Assembly: GCA_947497185.1 (NCBI GenBank)
Contig: CANMFL010000004.1
Span: forward strand, 417,558 to 481,557
Length of the DNA: 64,000 nt
From: an uncultured Paracoccaceae bacterium
GTDB lineage: Bacteria > Pseudomonadota > Alphaproteobacteria > Rhodobacterales > Rhodobacteraceae
Direction of reading: 5' to 3'
The notes below the pieces were generated by a model, which was not told where the DNA came from, ran no database searches, and saw only the letters and a program-made list of their open reading frames with translations. The stretch's first letter is position 1. Each line of letters starts with the position of its first letter. Below, piece by piece: positions 9,333 to 18,746 of the stretch. The position numbers and the translations under genes were made by a program.

Positions 9333-9419
9333 ACGGGCTATGTCGTTTGCTAACAGCGGTGTCGGCTTCCACCCCCGACCCAACCGGAAATCTGATACGG
9401 GCCGCGCGCCCGTTTTTTT
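9333..9419 (+). promoter_or_regulatory. Candidate attenuating leader upstream of rimP
   Basis: About 140 bp separate the preceding gene from rimP. ACGGGC occurs twice, at 9333-9338 and 9397-9402, and either copy can pair with GCCCGT at 9408-9413. Between them GTCGG (9361-9365) can pair with CCGAC (9375-9379), and GGTG (9358-9361) with CACC (9370-9373). The competing pairings could form a switch ahead of the terminator, but no known RNA family was recognised. The region could equally be ordinary spacer. Confidence 0.35.
9397..9419 (+). terminator. Terminator-like hairpin 26 bp upstream of rimP
   Basis: The 6-bp stem ACGGGC/GCCCGT (9397-9402 with 9408-9413) has a five-base loop and runs into seven T residues. 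It may end the transcript of the membrane-protein gene, whose stop is 93 bases upstream, or act as a premature terminator inside the rimP-nusA leader. Confidence 0.75.
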
Positions 9420-9444
9420 GTGCCTGATAGAATGGCGAAGCTAA

Positions 9445-10089
9445 ATGAATGATTTGATTGCAAAAGCAGCGATTGACCGTCGCATCGCGGACATCATCAC
9501 CCCTGTCGTCGAAGACATGGGGTTCGAAGTTGTGCGCGTGCGGTTGATGTCTGGAAAAGAAACGATTCTTCAGATTATGGTCCAGCGCCCTGACGGCCAG
9601 ATCGAAATTGATGAATGCGGTCAGGTGTCCACTGCGATTTCTGCGACCTTGGATGTCGAAGACCCGATTATTGAAGTTTATAACCTTGAGGTGTCCAGCC
9701 CCGGCATCGACCGCCCGCTGACGCGTCTTAAGGATTTCGACCAGTGGCAAGGCTTTGAAGCAAAGCTTGAGACAGACGAACTGATCGACGGCCGCCGCCG
9801 CTTTAAGGGCGAATTGGCTGGTACGCAGGACGACGAAGTGCTGATCACCATTGAAGAAGGCACTATTGGTCTGAAATTCGCATGGCTGTCTGATGCCAAG
9901 CTGGTTTTGACTGACGAGTTGATCCGCGATGTTTTGAGTGGCCGCAAGGATGCTGGCCAAATTGATGAATCACAGTTTGATGAGATCGAAACGATCATCG
10001 ACAGTGACGAAAACGCAGCCCCGTCTAAAACGGGCAAGTCCAAAAAGCGCCCAAGTTCCAAGAACAGCGCGAACAAGGAGAGTAACTAA
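9445..10089 (+). CDS. rimP: Ribosome maturation factor RimP
   Basis: RimP assists maturation of the 30S ribosomal subunit. The 214-residue sequence shows the N-terminal alpha/beta domain with GFEVVRVR near residues 30-37, and the signature [11 protein letters not shown] around 86-96. The C-terminal domain runs to about residue 165, followed by a low-complexity basic tail rich in Lys, Ser and Asn that is longer than in enterobacteria but common in alphaproteobacteria. The stop overlaps the nusA start (TAATG), showing tight coupling in the rimP-nusA-infB operon. Confidence 0.95.
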   Translation: MNDLIAKAAIDRRIADIITPVVEDMGFEVVRVRLMSGKETILQIMVQRPDGQIEIDECGQVSTAISATLDVEDPIIEVYNLEVSSPGIDRPLTRLKDFDQWQGFEAKLETDELIDGRRRFKGELAGTQDDEVLITIEEGTIGLKFAWLSDAKLVLTDELIRDVLSGRKDAGQIDESQFDEIETIIDSDENAAPSKTGKSKKRPSSKNSANKESN

Positions 10090-11696
10090 TGGCGATTACC
10101 TCAGCCAACCAGCTTGAGCTGCTGCAAACCGCAGAGGCCGTAGCCCGCGAAAAGAACATCGACCCTGTGTTGGTGATCGAGGCGATGGAAGAATCCCTCG
10201 CGCGCGCTGCGAAATCCCGTTACGGCGCTGAAATGGACATTCGCGTGGCCATCGACCGTCGCACTGGTAAGGCCACGTTCACACGCGTTCGGACTGTTGT
10301 GTCTGACGAAGAGTTCGAAAACTACCAGTCCGAGTTCACGCTCGAATCCGCTAAAGAATACATGGAAAATCCTGAAATCGGCCAACAGCTGATCGAAGAG
10401 GTTCCACCGGTTGAACTGGGCCGTATCGCCGCACAATCCGCCAAGCAGGTGATCTTGCAAAAGGTCCGCGAAGCTGAGCGTGACAAGCAGTACGAAGAAT
10501 TCAAAGACAAGGCCGGCACCATCATCAACGCGCTTGTTAAGCGTGAAGAATATGGCAACGTCATCATCGACGTGGGTTCTGGCGAGGCGATTTTGCGTCG
10601 TAACGAGAAAATCGGTCGCGAGGCATATCGCCCGAACGAACGTATTCGTTGCTACATCAAAGAAGTCCGTCGCGAACAGCGCGGTCCACAGATCTTCCTG
10701 TCACGTACAGCGCCAGAATTTATGGCTGAGCTGTTCAAAATGGAAGTTCCAGAGATTTACGAAGGTGTTATTGAGATCAAAGCAGTTGCGCGTGATCCGG
10801 GTTCCCGCGCTAAAATCGCTGTGATTTCCTATGACGGTTCGATTGATCCGGTTGGTGCCTGTGTCGGTATGCGTGGTTCACGTGTTCAGGCCGTTGTAAA
10901 CGAGCTTCAAGGCGAGAAAATCGACATCATTCCTTGGAATGAAGATATGCCGACGTTCCTCGTGAACGCATTGCAGCCTGCTGAAGTCTCCAAAGTTGTT
11001 TTGGACGAAGAAGCTGGCAAAATCGAAGTTGTTGTTCCTGATGAGCAGCTGTCGCTTGCGATTGGCCGTCGTGGTCAGAACGTGCGTTTGGCGTCTCAGC
11101 TGACTGGTCTTGATATCGACATCATGACCGAAGAAGAGGAATCCAAACGTCGTCAGGCCGAATTCGAACTGCGCACAAAGCTGTTCATGGATACGCTGGA
11201 TCTCGACGAATTCTTTGCACAGCTGCTGGTTTCCGAAGGGTTCACGAACCTCGAAGAAGTCGCATATGTTGAGGCTGAAGAGTTGCTGGTTATCGAAGGT
11301 GTTGACGAAGGTACGGCAGGCGAACTGCAAACACGTGCCCGCGAATACCTCGAAGCGCAGAACAAAAAGGCGATGGATGCTGCTTTGGCCGCAGGTGTTG
11401 AGCAGTCCTTGATCGACTTTGAAGGTCTGACACCACAGATGTTGGAAGCACTGGGTGCTGACGGCGTGAAAACGCTGGAAGATTTTGCGACCTGTGCAGA
11501 CTGGGAATTGGCAGGTGGCTGGACCATCACCAAAGGCGAGCGCACCAAAGATGACGGTGTACTTGAGCCATTTGATGTGTCGCTTGAGGAAGCGCAAAAC
11601 ATGGTCATGACTGCCCGCGTGATGCTGGGTTGGGTTGATCCTGACGAGCTGACTGCCGATGAAGACGATGCGACAGAGGAGGAATCAGAAGCCTAA
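10089..11696 (+). CDS. nusA: Transcription termination/antitermination factor NusA
   Basis: NusA binds RNA polymerase and RNA and controls pausing, termination and antitermination. The 535-residue protein has the N-terminal polymerase-binding domain (about 1-130), an S1 domain (about 135-200), and two KH domains, with VGACVGMRGSRVQ near 256-268 and LAIGRRGQNVRLA near 323-335. The C-terminal part holds acidic helix-hairpin-helix-like repeats ending in a very acidic tail. The start overlaps the rimP stop by one base; the ylxR-type gene follows 21 bases after its stop. Confidence 0.97.
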   Translation: MAITSANQLELLQTAEAVAREKNIDPVLVIEAMEESLARAAKSRYGAEMDIRVAIDRRTGKATFTRVRTVVSDEEFENYQSEFTLESAKEYMENPEIGQQLIEEVPPVELGRIAAQSAKQVILQKVREAERDKQYEEFKDKAGTIINALVKREEYGNVIIDVGSGEAILRRNEKIGREAYRPNERIRCYIKEVRREQRGPQIFLSRTAPEFMAELFKMEVPEIYEGVIEIKAVARDPGSRAKIAVISYDGSIDPVGACVGMRGSRVQAVVNELQGEKIDIIPWNEDMPTFLVNALQPAEVSKVVLDEEAGKIEVVVPDEQLSLAIGRRGQNVRLASQLTGLDIDIMTEEEESKRRQAEFELRTKLFMDTLDLDEFFAQLLVSEGFTNLEEVAYVEAEELLVIEGVDEGTAGELQTRAREYLEAQNKKAMDAALAAGVEQSLIDFEGLTPQMLEALGADGVKTLEDFATCADWELAGGWTITKGERTKDDGVLEPFDVSLEEAQNMVMTARVMLGWVDPDELTADEDDATEEESEA

Positions 11697-11717
11697 TTTT
11701 GGCTTCTGACCTTGAAT

Positions 11718-12374
11718 ATGGCGCGCGGTGGCCAACATAAGAACCCTAACGACGATGCGGAACGTAAATGTATCGTCACGGGAGAGGTGCAACCAAAAGC
11801 CGGATTGATCCGGTTTGTGGTTGGCCCCGATAATGCTGTTTATCCAGACATCTTGGGTAAACTGCCGGTTCGTGGTATGTACGTGACCGCTGACCGGGCT
11901 GTTCTAGAAGACGCACGAAAGGGGCATTTTGCCCGTAGTGCAAAGCAAGCCGTGACAGTATCGGACACCTTGATCGACGATGTTGAGCGATTGATTGCTC
12001 AGCATGTCATTGATTTGCTTGGTCTTGCTCGCAAGGCTGGGCGCGCCGTGTGCGGCTTTGAAAAAGTAAAAGGGTGGCTCGCCGGTAGCGAGAACGTCCG
12101 TGTCTTGATGCAGGCCTCTGACGGGTCTGAACGGGGCAAAACGAAACTATGGACCCCGGAAGGGGCCCGCTATTTTGGTTGTCTGACCGCGCAAGAGCTG
12201 GGTTTGGCCTTTGGCAGAGGAAGTGTGATACATTGCGCTCTCTCCACTGGTGGACTCAGCAATCGTGTTGTAGAGGATGCAACAAAGCTTTCGGGCTTAC
12301 GCGGGATTGATGGTCAAAAGACTGGCAAGGGCAAAGCGGCCTTTGGGAAGGATACGAATTTAAATGAGCGATAA
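11718..12374 (+). CDS. RNA-binding protein: YlxR (DUF448) domain fused to an L7Ae-like domain
   Basis: The N-terminal half is a YlxR domain, with [10 protein letters not shown] at about 15-24 and the GRGMYVT-like element here as VRGMYVT near 53-59. The second half (from about residue 95) resembles a ribosomal L7Ae/L30e-type RNA-binding domain, with [10 protein letters not shown] as its start. This fusion between nusA and infB is standard in alphaproteobacteria. The frame is open two codons upstream to a TTG at 11712, but the ATG at 11718 fits the family start. Its end overlaps the infB start by 11 bases. Confidence 0.92.
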   Translation: MARGGQHKNPNDDAERKCIVTGEVQPKAGLIRFVVGPDNAVYPDILGKLPVRGMYVTADRAVLEDARKGHFARSAKQAVTVSDTLIDDVERLIAQHVIDLLGLARKAGRAVCGFEKVKGWLAGSENVRVLMQASDGSERGKTKLWTPEGARYFGCLTAQELGLAFGRGSVIHCALSTGGLSNRVVEDATKLSGLRGIDGQKTGKGKAAFGKDTNLNER

Positions 12375-14865
12375 CGACGGCAAAAAGACACTTGGTCTTG
12401 GCGGTTCTCGTCCAAGCAACGTGAAACAAAGTTTTAGCCACGGGCGGACGAAGAACGTCGTGGTGGAAACAAAGCGTAAACGCGTTGTGGTTCCAAAGCC
12501 TGGCGCGGGGAAACCTGTGCCGTCTGGCCCAACTGGCCGGCCCATCGGCGGTGATCCGTCCAAACGCCCAGCAGGCATTTCTGATGTCGAGCTAGAGCGC
12601 CGGATGAAGGCCCTCGCAATGGCGAAAGCCCGCGAGACCGAGGAAGCTGCGAAACGCGAAGCTGAAGAAAAAGAACGTGCTGCTGAACGTGCAGCCCGTC
12701 GCGCGGAACAAGAGGCCAAAGAGGCTGAAGACCGCGAGCGCGAAGAACGCGCTAAGCAAAAAGCCGAAGATGAAGCCGCTAAGAAGGCAAAAGCAGAAGC
12801 CGACGCACGTCGTGCAGCTGCCGCGCCTGCTGCTGCGGCGACGCCTACGGACGACGCGCCAACCACTGGTGGCGCTGCACGCAACGCCGCGCCGCGCAAC
12901 AAAGTGCCAGAGCGTGACAACCGCGACAACAAATCCGGCAAGCCGGGTCGTGGTGACAACGATGGTCGCCGGTCAGGTAAACTGACAGTCAACGCTGCGA
13001 TGCGCGGTGGTGAAGGTGGTCGTCAGCGTTCAATGGCTGCGATGAAACGCAAGCAAGACCGTGCCCGCGCAAAAGCGATGGGTGTGTCTGCCGAGCGTGA
13101 AAAGGTTTACCGCGAAGTGTCTCTGCCGGAAGCGATCACCGTTTCTGAATTGGCTGCCCGTATGACCGAGCGTGTGGCTGACGTTGTGAAAGCGTTGATG
13201 ACAAACGGTATCATGGCCACACAAACCCAGACGATTGACGCGGATACTGCCGAATTGATCATCGAAGAGTTTGGCCACACTGTTGTCCGCGTGTCAGACG
13301 CTGACGTTGAGCAGGTAATTACAGCGGTTGAAGATAAAGCCGAAGACCTGAAACCACGCGCCCCGATCATCACGATCATGGGCCACGTTGACCACGGTAA
13401 AACATCGCTCTTGGATGCGATCCGTAAGACACGTGTTGTGGCTGGCGAAGCTGGCGGTATCACACAGCACATCGGTGCTTATCAGGTGACAACTGATGGT
13501 GGCCAAGTGCTGTCATTCCTCGATACACCAGGCCACGCTGCGTTTACGTCGATGCGGTCACGCGGTGCGCATGTGACTGATATTGTTGTGCTTGTTGTTG
13601 CGGCAGACGATGCTGTGATGCCGCAAACGATTGAAGCGATTGCACACGCGAAAGCGGCTAAGGTGCCAATGATCGTTGCGATCAACAAGATCGACCGCGA
13701 AGGTGCGAACCCTGATAAAGTGCGGACAGACTTGTTGCAGCACGAAGTGATTGTCGAGAAAATGTCCGGCGATGTGCAGGACGTTGAAGTGTCTGCGATC
13801 ACAGGTCAGGGCCTTGATAAGCTGCTTGAAGCTATCGCGCTGCAGTCTGAAATCTTGGAACTGAAAGCCAACCCAGATCGCGCTGCGACCGGTGCGGTGA
13901 TCGAAGCCCAACTTGATGTTGGTCGCGGTCCGGTTGCGACGGTTCTGGTTCAATCCGGTACGCTACGTCGCGGCGATATCTTCGTTGTGGGTGAGCAATG
14001 GGGTAAAGTCCGTGCGCTGATCAACGATCATGGCGAGCGCGTCGAAGAAGCGGGTCCATCCGTTCCTGTCGAGGTGCTTGGTCTGAACGGGACACCAGAA
14101 GCTGGCGACGTACTGAACGTGACGTCCACCGAAGCACAAGCGCGTGAAATCGCGGAATACCGTGCAAATGCTGCGAAAGATAAACGCGCAGCAGCGGGTG
14201 CGGCGACGACGTTGGAACAGCTGATGGCGAACGCCAAAGCGAACGAAGACGTGAGCGAATTGCCGATCTTGGTGAAAGCAGACGTTCAGGGTTCCGCTGA
14301 AGCAATCGTTCAAGCGATGGAAAAAATCGGCAACGATGAAGTCCGCGTGCGCGTTCTGCACTCCGGTGTTGGTGCGATCACTGAAACGGATATCGGTTTG
14401 GCCGAAGCCTCAGGTGCGCCTGTGTTCGGCTTTAACGTCCGTGCAAACGCATCAGCGCGGAACACAGCCAACCAAAAGGGCGTGGAAATCCGTTACTATT
14501 CCGTCATCTACGATCTCGTAGACGATGTGAAAGCGGCGGCCTCTGGTCTGTTGTCTGCTGAAATCCGCGAGAACTTTATCGGTTACGCTACTATCAAGGA
14601 CGTCTTTAAGGTGTCTAATGTTGGTAAGGTTGCCGGGTGTCTTGTGACCGAAGGTGTTGCGCGTCGCTCTGCGGGTGTTCGCCTGCTGCGTGATAACGTC
14701 GTGATCCACGAAGGTACGCTGAAAACACTGAAACGCTTTAAAGACGAAGTGCCAGAAGTGCAGTCCGGTCAGGAATGCGGCATGGCATTCGAGAACTACG
14801 AAGATGTTCGTGCAAACGACGTCATCGAGATCTTCGAGCGTGAAGAAGTCGAACGGAACCTGTAA
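12364..14865 (+). CDS. infB: Translation initiation factor IF-2
   Basis: IF-2 is the GTPase that brings initiator tRNA to the 30S subunit. The 833-residue protein begins with a long charged, low-complexity region (about 70-215) rich in Ala, Glu, Lys and Arg. The GTPase domain follows: GHVDHGKTS (G1, about 340-348), DTPGHAAF (G3, about 386-393) and NKID (G4, about 440-443). The C-terminal beta-barrel and IF2-type domains run to the end, with [11 protein letters not shown] near 638. It is the last gene of the rimP operon and is followed by a strong terminator. Confidence 0.97.
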   Translation: MSDNDGKKTLGLGGSRPSNVKQSFSHGRTKNVVVETKRKRVVVPKPGAGKPVPSGPTGRPIGGDPSKRPAGISDVELERRMKALAMAKARETEEAAKREAEEKERAAERAARRAEQEAKEAEDREREERAKQKAEDEAAKKAKAEADARRAAAAPAAAATPTDDAPTTGGAARNAAPRNKVPERDNRDNKSGKPGRGDNDGRRSGKLTVNAAMRGGEGGRQRSMAAMKRKQDRARAKAMGVSAEREKVYREVSLPEAITVSELAARMTERVADVVKALMTNGIMATQTQTIDADTAELIIEEFGHTVVRVSDADVEQVITAVEDKAEDLKPRAPIITIMGHVDHGKTSLLDAIRKTRVVAGEAGGITQHIGAYQVTTDGGQVLSFLDTPGHAAFTSMRSRGAHVTDIVVLVVAADDAVMPQTIEAIAHAKAAKVPMIVAINKIDREGANPDKVRTDLLQHEVIVEKMSGDVQDVEVSAITGQGLDKLLEAIALQSEILELKANPDRAATGAVIEAQLDVGRGPVATVLVQSGTLRRGDIFVVGEQWGKVRALINDHGERVEEAGPSVPVEVLGLNGTPEAGDVLNVTSTEAQAREIAEYRANAAKDKRAAAGAATTLEQLMANAKANEDVSELPILVKADVQGSAEAIVQAMEKIGNDEVRVRVLHSGVGAITETDIGLAEASGAPVFGFNVRANASARNTANQKGVEIRYYSVIYDLVDDVKAAASGLLSAEIRENFIGYATIKDVFKVSNVGKVAGCLVTEGVARRSAGVRLLRDNVVIHEGTLKTLKRFKDEVPEVQSGQECGMAFENYEDVRANDVIEIFEREEVERNL

Positions 14866-14885
14866 TCAGGCGATCCGAAGAATTG

Positions 14886-14916
14886 AAAAGGGCGGTCCAG
14901 ACGGGCCGCCCTTTTT
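14886..14916 (+). terminator. Intrinsic terminator of the rimP-nusA-infB operon
   Basis: The 13-bp stem (14886-14898 with 14903-14915, one G-T pair) has a four-base loop; its A-rich foot pairs with the T-run that follows. It lies 21 bases after the infB stop and is a strong rho-independent terminator. Confidence 0.95.
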
Positions 14917-14995
14917 CGTTTCTAACGTATTTTGTGCGACGGAAGTTACCTGTGCTATCGTTTAACTCGCAAAGCACCTCACGAAGGAAGATTTG

Positions 14996-16003
14996 ATGCG
15001 CCCCGTTTTTGCCCCTATCGCTGCGTTATGCCTACTGCCGTCGGCGTCGTTCGCCCACGCAGATCACGACACGGTCGCCGAAAATGCCCTGACGGCACCA
15101 AGCGAGATCGTCGATTGTACTCTTGAAAACGGTGATGCGGCGCAATGTGCGTCGTACACTGTGAAATCACTGCCTGACGATCTGGAAATCGGACCGTTCT
15201 GCCCTGCGACCCTTGATGAAACGGGTGGGCTTTGGGAGTGGGACGGCGAACGTGACGGTACGTATCTGCTGAATCGCGCGTTCTTTGAGATGCTGAACGG
15301 GCAGGGCTACACGTTTTACGATGGTGACGAAAATGTCTATTCGTTTGATATTCGCACCGAACGTCCTGTTGAAGACCACGAATGCATCAATGCGTCGCTT
15401 GATGAGACGGCGGAGATGACTGTGTTGATCCCGATTAATCCTGTGATGGCCGATGAACCAACTGATCTGGGTACTGTTGCGAAGGTGGGTATCGGGGTTG
15501 ACGGCGTGCCGATCTTTGCCGATGCACCATCGGTCCTAGAGCGGTCACATATGCCCGCGCTGGACGTTTGTGGTGGTCATATTGACCCAGGTGGTTGGTA
15601 TCACTGGCACGCGACCGCCACCGATATCGCGACGCCGCTGGAAGAGGCCGGAATTGAGAGCACTTGCAGCGTGGCGCAGGACAGCGGTGCATTGTTCGCC
15701 TATGCGTTCGACGGTTTCGCGATCTTTGGACACACAGAAGCGGACGGCACGATGCCCGCTGATCTGGATGCATGCGGTGGCCATATCGGTATGACGGCCA
15801 CAGATGACGAGGCTGTTTACCATTACCACGCTGGCGAAACATTCCCGAACTTGCCGAGCTGTTTGGTCGGGGTGTCCGCGCAGGATAACTTTACCACAAC
15901 CGCCGCACAGGGCATTGGGTCCGCGCAAGGTGATCGTGGTGGGCCGCCACCTCAGCCACAAGATACAACTGATGATGGTTCTTCGTCGAATTTGCTTCGG
16001 TAA
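14996..16003 (+). CDS. Secreted YHYH-domain protein
   Basis: The 335-residue product has a cleavable signal peptide (about 1-20, ending ASFAHA). The second half carries the features of the YHYH domain family: GVPIFADAP, DVCGGHIDPGGWYHWHAT and later DACGGHIG followed by YHYHAGETFPN near residues 274-284. The repeated His-rich and CGGH elements suggest metal binding, but no function is established for the family as far as I know. Several cysteines could form disulfides in the periplasm. The frame starts with TTG at 14993; the ATG at 14996 is the likelier start. Confidence 0.85.
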   Translation: MRPVFAPIAALCLLPSASFAHADHDTVAENALTAPSEIVDCTLENGDAAQCASYTVKSLPDDLEIGPFCPATLDETGGLWEWDGERDGTYLLNRAFFEMLNGQGYTFYDGDENVYSFDIRTERPVEDHECINASLDETAEMTVLIPINPVMADEPTDLGTVAKVGIGVDGVPIFADAPSVLERSHMPALDVCGGHIDPGGWYHWHATATDIATPLEEAGIESTCSVAQDSGALFAYAFDGFAIFGHTEADGTMPADLDACGGHIGMTATDDEAVYHYHAGETFPNLPSCLVGVSAQDNFTTTAAQGIGSAQGDRGGPPPQPQDTTDDGSSSNLLR

Positions 16004-16016
16004 ATAAGACGGTTTA

Positions 16017-16042
16017 CCCCACGCAGATGTGTTTGCGTGGGG
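16017..16042. repeat. Inverted repeat between the YHYH gene and mutT
   Basis: A perfect 9-bp stem CCCCACGCA/TGCGTGGGG (16017-16025 with 16034-16042) with an 8-base loop sits between two convergent genes. There is no T-run on either side, so it is a hairpin of terminator-like position but not a classical terminator. Confidence 0.6.
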
Positions 16043-16080
16043 GGCTGTCGGATGCCTCCGGCGGGGATTTAGAAGAAGTC
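16041..16080. repeat. Candidate Rhodobacteraceae intergenic repeat
   Basis: The segment around GATGCCTCCGGCGGGGATTT (16051-16070), followed by an AGAAGAAG-type run, resembles a short sequence I recall as frequently repeated between genes of Rhodobacteraceae. Only one copy was noticed in this window, so the assignment rests on memory, not on a repeat seen here. Confidence 0.4.
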
Positions 16081-16104
16081 AAAGAAGCCGAGGGAGTGGC
16101 GCGA

Positions 16105-16503
16105 TTAAAGCCAGTCCCTGAGGATCGGGATGAGCGGGATGTCTGCGGGCGGCATTGGATAGTCGCGCAGGTCTTTTGCGGCGACCCATTTCAGCGTTTG
16201 CCCTTCGCGGCCTTGCGGTGTTCCGTTCCATTTCCGACATGCGAACAGTGGCATCAGCAGGTGGAAATCGTCGTAGCTGTGTGATGCAAAGGTTAGCGGC
16301 GCGAGGCAGCTTTCCCATGTGTCGATGCCGAGTTCTTCTTGAAGTTCGCGGATCAGCGCGACTTCGGGCGTTTCGCCAGTCTCGACTTTGCCGCCGGGGA
16401 ATTCCCATAGTCCCGCGAGCGATTTGCCTGCGGGACGTTGCGCGAGCAGGATGCGCCCATCGGTGTCGATGAGCGCGACTGCAGAAACCAGAAGCGTTTT
16501 CAC
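16105..16503 (-). CDS. mutT: MutT/NUDIX hydrolase (8-oxo-dGTP diphosphatase type)
   Basis: This NUDIX pyrophosphohydrolase probably cleans oxidised dGTP from the nucleotide pool. The NUDIX box GGKVETGETPEVALIRELQE lies at about residues 36-55, with the REL(Q)EELG core intact. The frame is open upstream, but a GTG at 16503 overlaps the argJ stop in a GTGA and gives a 132-residue protein that begins at the normal MutT start (VKTLLVSAVAL). It is therefore translationally coupled to argJ, an arrangement common in related bacteria. Confidence 0.9.
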   Translation of the reverse strand: MKTLLVSAVALIDTDGRILLAQRPAGKSLAGLWEFPGGKVETGETPEVALIRELQEELGIDTWESCLAPLTFASHSYDDFHLLMPLFACRKWNGTPQGREGQTLKWVAAKDLRDYPMPPADIPLIPILRDWL

Positions 16504-17714
16504 GAGCGATAATCCGCGTTGATGCGGATATATTCGTGGGTCAGATCGCAGGTCCAAACGGTGCTACTGCCGGAACCGATACCAAGATCAACGTTGATCG
16601 TGATTTCGTCGCCCTTCATGTAGGCTGCTGCCGCATCTTCGGAATAATCAGGCGCGCGCCAGCCGTTGTCGGCTACTTTGATATCGCCGAAACTGATCGA
16701 CAGCGCATCGCGGTCTGCTTTTGCACCTGACTTGCCGACGGCCATCACGACCCGCCCCCAGTTCGCGTCTTCGCCCGCGATGGCGGTTTTGACGAGTGGT
16801 GAGTTGGCCGTGGCCATTGCAACTTTACGCGCGTCGTCGTCATTGTCGGCGCCTGTGACGTCGATGGTGATGAACTTGGTCGCGCCTTCGCCGTCACGCA
16901 CGACTTGATGCGAAAGGTCCAGCATCACGGCATGGAGCGCCTGCGCGAAATCATCGTTGCCAGTGACATCGACGCCTGACGCGCCAGTCGCGCCCACGAG
17001 CAGTGTGTCAGAGGTCGATGTGTCGCTATCGACGGTGATATTGTTGAACGTTTTGTTCGTGTTATCCGACAGCACCCATTGCAGCGCCTCAAAGCCGATC
17101 ACCGCATCTGTAAAGATATAGACCAGCATCGTCGCCATATCCGGCGCGATCATGCCTGAGCCTTTGGCGATGCCTGCGATGTTGACTGTCTTGCCGTCCA
17201 CGGTGATCTGACGTGTCGACCCTTTGGCAAAGGTGTCTGTCGTCATGATCGCGCGGGCCGCGTCTGGCAGTCCGGTGGCCGTTTGTGCGGTATGGAGTTC
17301 GCCGATTTTGGCGATGATTTTGTCGTGCGGTAACGGCTCGCCGATCACGCCTGTCGAAGACGTGAAGACGCGATTTGCCGCGACGCCTGTTGTGTCTTGG
17401 ATCGCGGATGCAATCGCGTTGACCGATCCTGTGCCATGCTTGCCTGTGAAGGCGTTGGAATTGCCCGAGTTCACGAAAATCGCGGCGGGGCCGGATTGGT
17501 CGCCGCCTAGTTTTTCTTGGCAGTCCAGCACGTTGGCGGACCGCGTCGCAGAGCGCGTGAAGACCCCGGCGATGGTGCTGCCGGGGCTAAGTAGGGCCAA
17601 CATGACGTCGGCCCTATTGGCGTATTTCACCCCCGCTTCCGCAGTTGCGAATGTCACGCCGTCGATGACGGGAAGATCGGGAAAGGCCGCAGGGGCCAGC
17701 GGGGAAAGTGGCAT
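16500..17714 (-). CDS. argJ: Bifunctional ornithine acetyltransferase/N-acetylglutamate synthase ArgJ
   Basis: ArgJ transfers acetyl groups from N-acetylornithine to glutamate in arginine biosynthesis and is made as a precursor that cleaves itself. The cleavage site is the family motif at about residues 188-194 (ending ATMLVY), where the threonine of MATML becomes the N-terminal nucleophile. KGSGMIAPDMATML is intact. The 404-residue length is normal. The start directly abuts the stop of the parvulin gene upstream and the stop overlaps mutT, so the three genes form a tight operon. Confidence 0.96.
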   Translation of the reverse strand: MPLSPLAPAAFPDLPVIDGVTFATAEAGVKYANRADVMLALLSPGSTIAGVFTRSATRSANVLDCQEKLGGDQSGPAAIFVNSGNSNAFTGKHGTGSVNAIASAIQDTTGVAANRVFTSSTGVIGEPLPHDKIIAKIGELHTAQTATGLPDAARAIMTTDTFAKGSTRQITVDGKTVNIAGIAKGSGMIAPDMATMLVYIFTDAVIGFEALQWVLSDNTNKTFNNITVDSDTSTSDTLLVGATGASGVDVTGNDDFAQALHAVMLDLSHQVVRDGEGATKFITIDVTGADNDDDARKVAMATANSPLVKTAIAGEDANWGRVVMAVGKSGAKADRDALSISFGDIKVADNGWRAPDYSEDAAAAYMKGDEITINVDLGIGSGSSTVWTCDLTHEYIRINADYRS

Positions 17715-18563
17715 TTACTTTGGCTCCAGCAAGGACAGATCGCCCAGAAGTTCAGGATCAAATGCGCCGTCTTCTGGCAGCACGATGTCAGCAGCTTCGG
17801 TCAATTCGGCCAGGCGGGCTTGAATCGCGGCTTCCTGCACTTCGGCCATCAGTTCGGAACGGACTTCTTCAAGCTCTGGTGCTTCTTTGACGCGGCTCTC
17901 GAGCAGTTTGATCACGTGAAAACCGAATTGCGTTTCGACAGGGTCGGAAACCGCGCCGACTTCCATGTTCATGACGGCATCCTCAAACGGTGTGACCATC
18001 TGGCCTGCGCCGAACCAGCCAAGGTTGCCGCCGTTTGGCGCGCTTGGTCCGGTGGACACTTCTTTCGCCACCTCTGCGAATTCTTCGCCTTCGTCGATAC
18101 GCGCTTTGGCAGCTTCGGCTTCTTCCAGCGTTTCAACAAGCAGGTGTGCTGCGTTGTATTCGGTTTCTGATTCGCCTGTTTCGTATTTGCTGTCGTAGGC
18201 GGTTTGCAGCGCTTCGTCGGTCATTGCTGCGACGGAAAGTGTGTCGATTGCTTCACCAGCCAGCAAAGAGCGGCGTTCGTTGCGCAGGGCGTATTCGACG
18301 CGGTCAGGTGTTTCTGCGACGGCATCAGACAAAAGCTGTTGTTGGATCAGTTGCTCTAAAACGCCTTCAAACAGGACATCGGCAGCCAACGCTTGATACT
18401 GTTGTGGCAGTTGAGCGCGTGCGATAATCATCTCGCCGAGTGTGATTTCGGTCTCACCAACTGTTGCGATAACGGTCGCGGCTGTGGTGTCTTGCGCTGC
18501 AACTGGTGCTGCGAGTACTGCGATCAGCGCCGCCGACCCCAAAAATGTTGCATGTTTCATCAT
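17715..18563 (-). CDS. Periplasmic parvulin-type peptidyl-prolyl isomerase
   Basis: This 282-residue protein is a parvulin-family (SurA/PrsA-like) folding factor. The N-terminal signal peptide ends about residue 23 (APVAAQ). A SurA-like helical N-terminal domain (about 35-130) precedes the rotamase domain, recognisable by AAHLLVETLEEA and NGGNLGWFGAGQMV, then VSDPVETQFGFHVIKL. The frame is open upstream to 18614, but the ATG at 18563, preceded by AAGGGA, begins exactly at the signal peptide. It probably acts on outer-membrane and secreted proteins; secA lies divergently beside it. Confidence 0.92.
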   Translation of the reverse strand: MMKHATFLGSAALIAVLAAPVAAQDTTAATVIATVGETEITLGEMIIARAQLPQQYQALAADVLFEGVLEQLIQQQLLSDAVAETPDRVEYALRNERRSLLAGEAIDTLSVAAMTDEALQTAYDSKYETGESETEYNAAHLLVETLEEAEAAKARIDEGEEFAEVAKEVSTGPSAPNGGNLGWFGAGQMVTPFEDAVMNMEVGAVSDPVETQFGFHVIKLLESRVKEAPELEEVRSELMAEVQEAAIQARLAELTEAADIVLPEDGAFDPELLGDLSLLEPK

Positions 18564-18600
18564 AAAACGATCCCTTAATGCATCACGCAGGTGCGTGACG

Positions 18601-18629
18601 TTGACACTGTTCAACCCCGACCTTAGATC
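18601..18629 (+). promoter_or_regulatory. Sigma-70 type promoter candidate for secA
   Basis: TTGACA at 18601-18606 and TAGATC at 18624-18629 are separated by 17 bases. The -35 box is perfect and the -10 box matches four of six positions. It would give a leader of about 110 bases for secA. Confidence 0.5.
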
Positions 18630-18746
18630 ATTGAGAGACCCTGAGGGGGCTGGTCTTGGCCCTTTGTAGGTGGCCTGTTCAGGGGCTACAAGCGACCTCC
18701 TCTCAATTCGATGTTAGAACGGCGTGTCTGCGCCACCGGAGAACAC

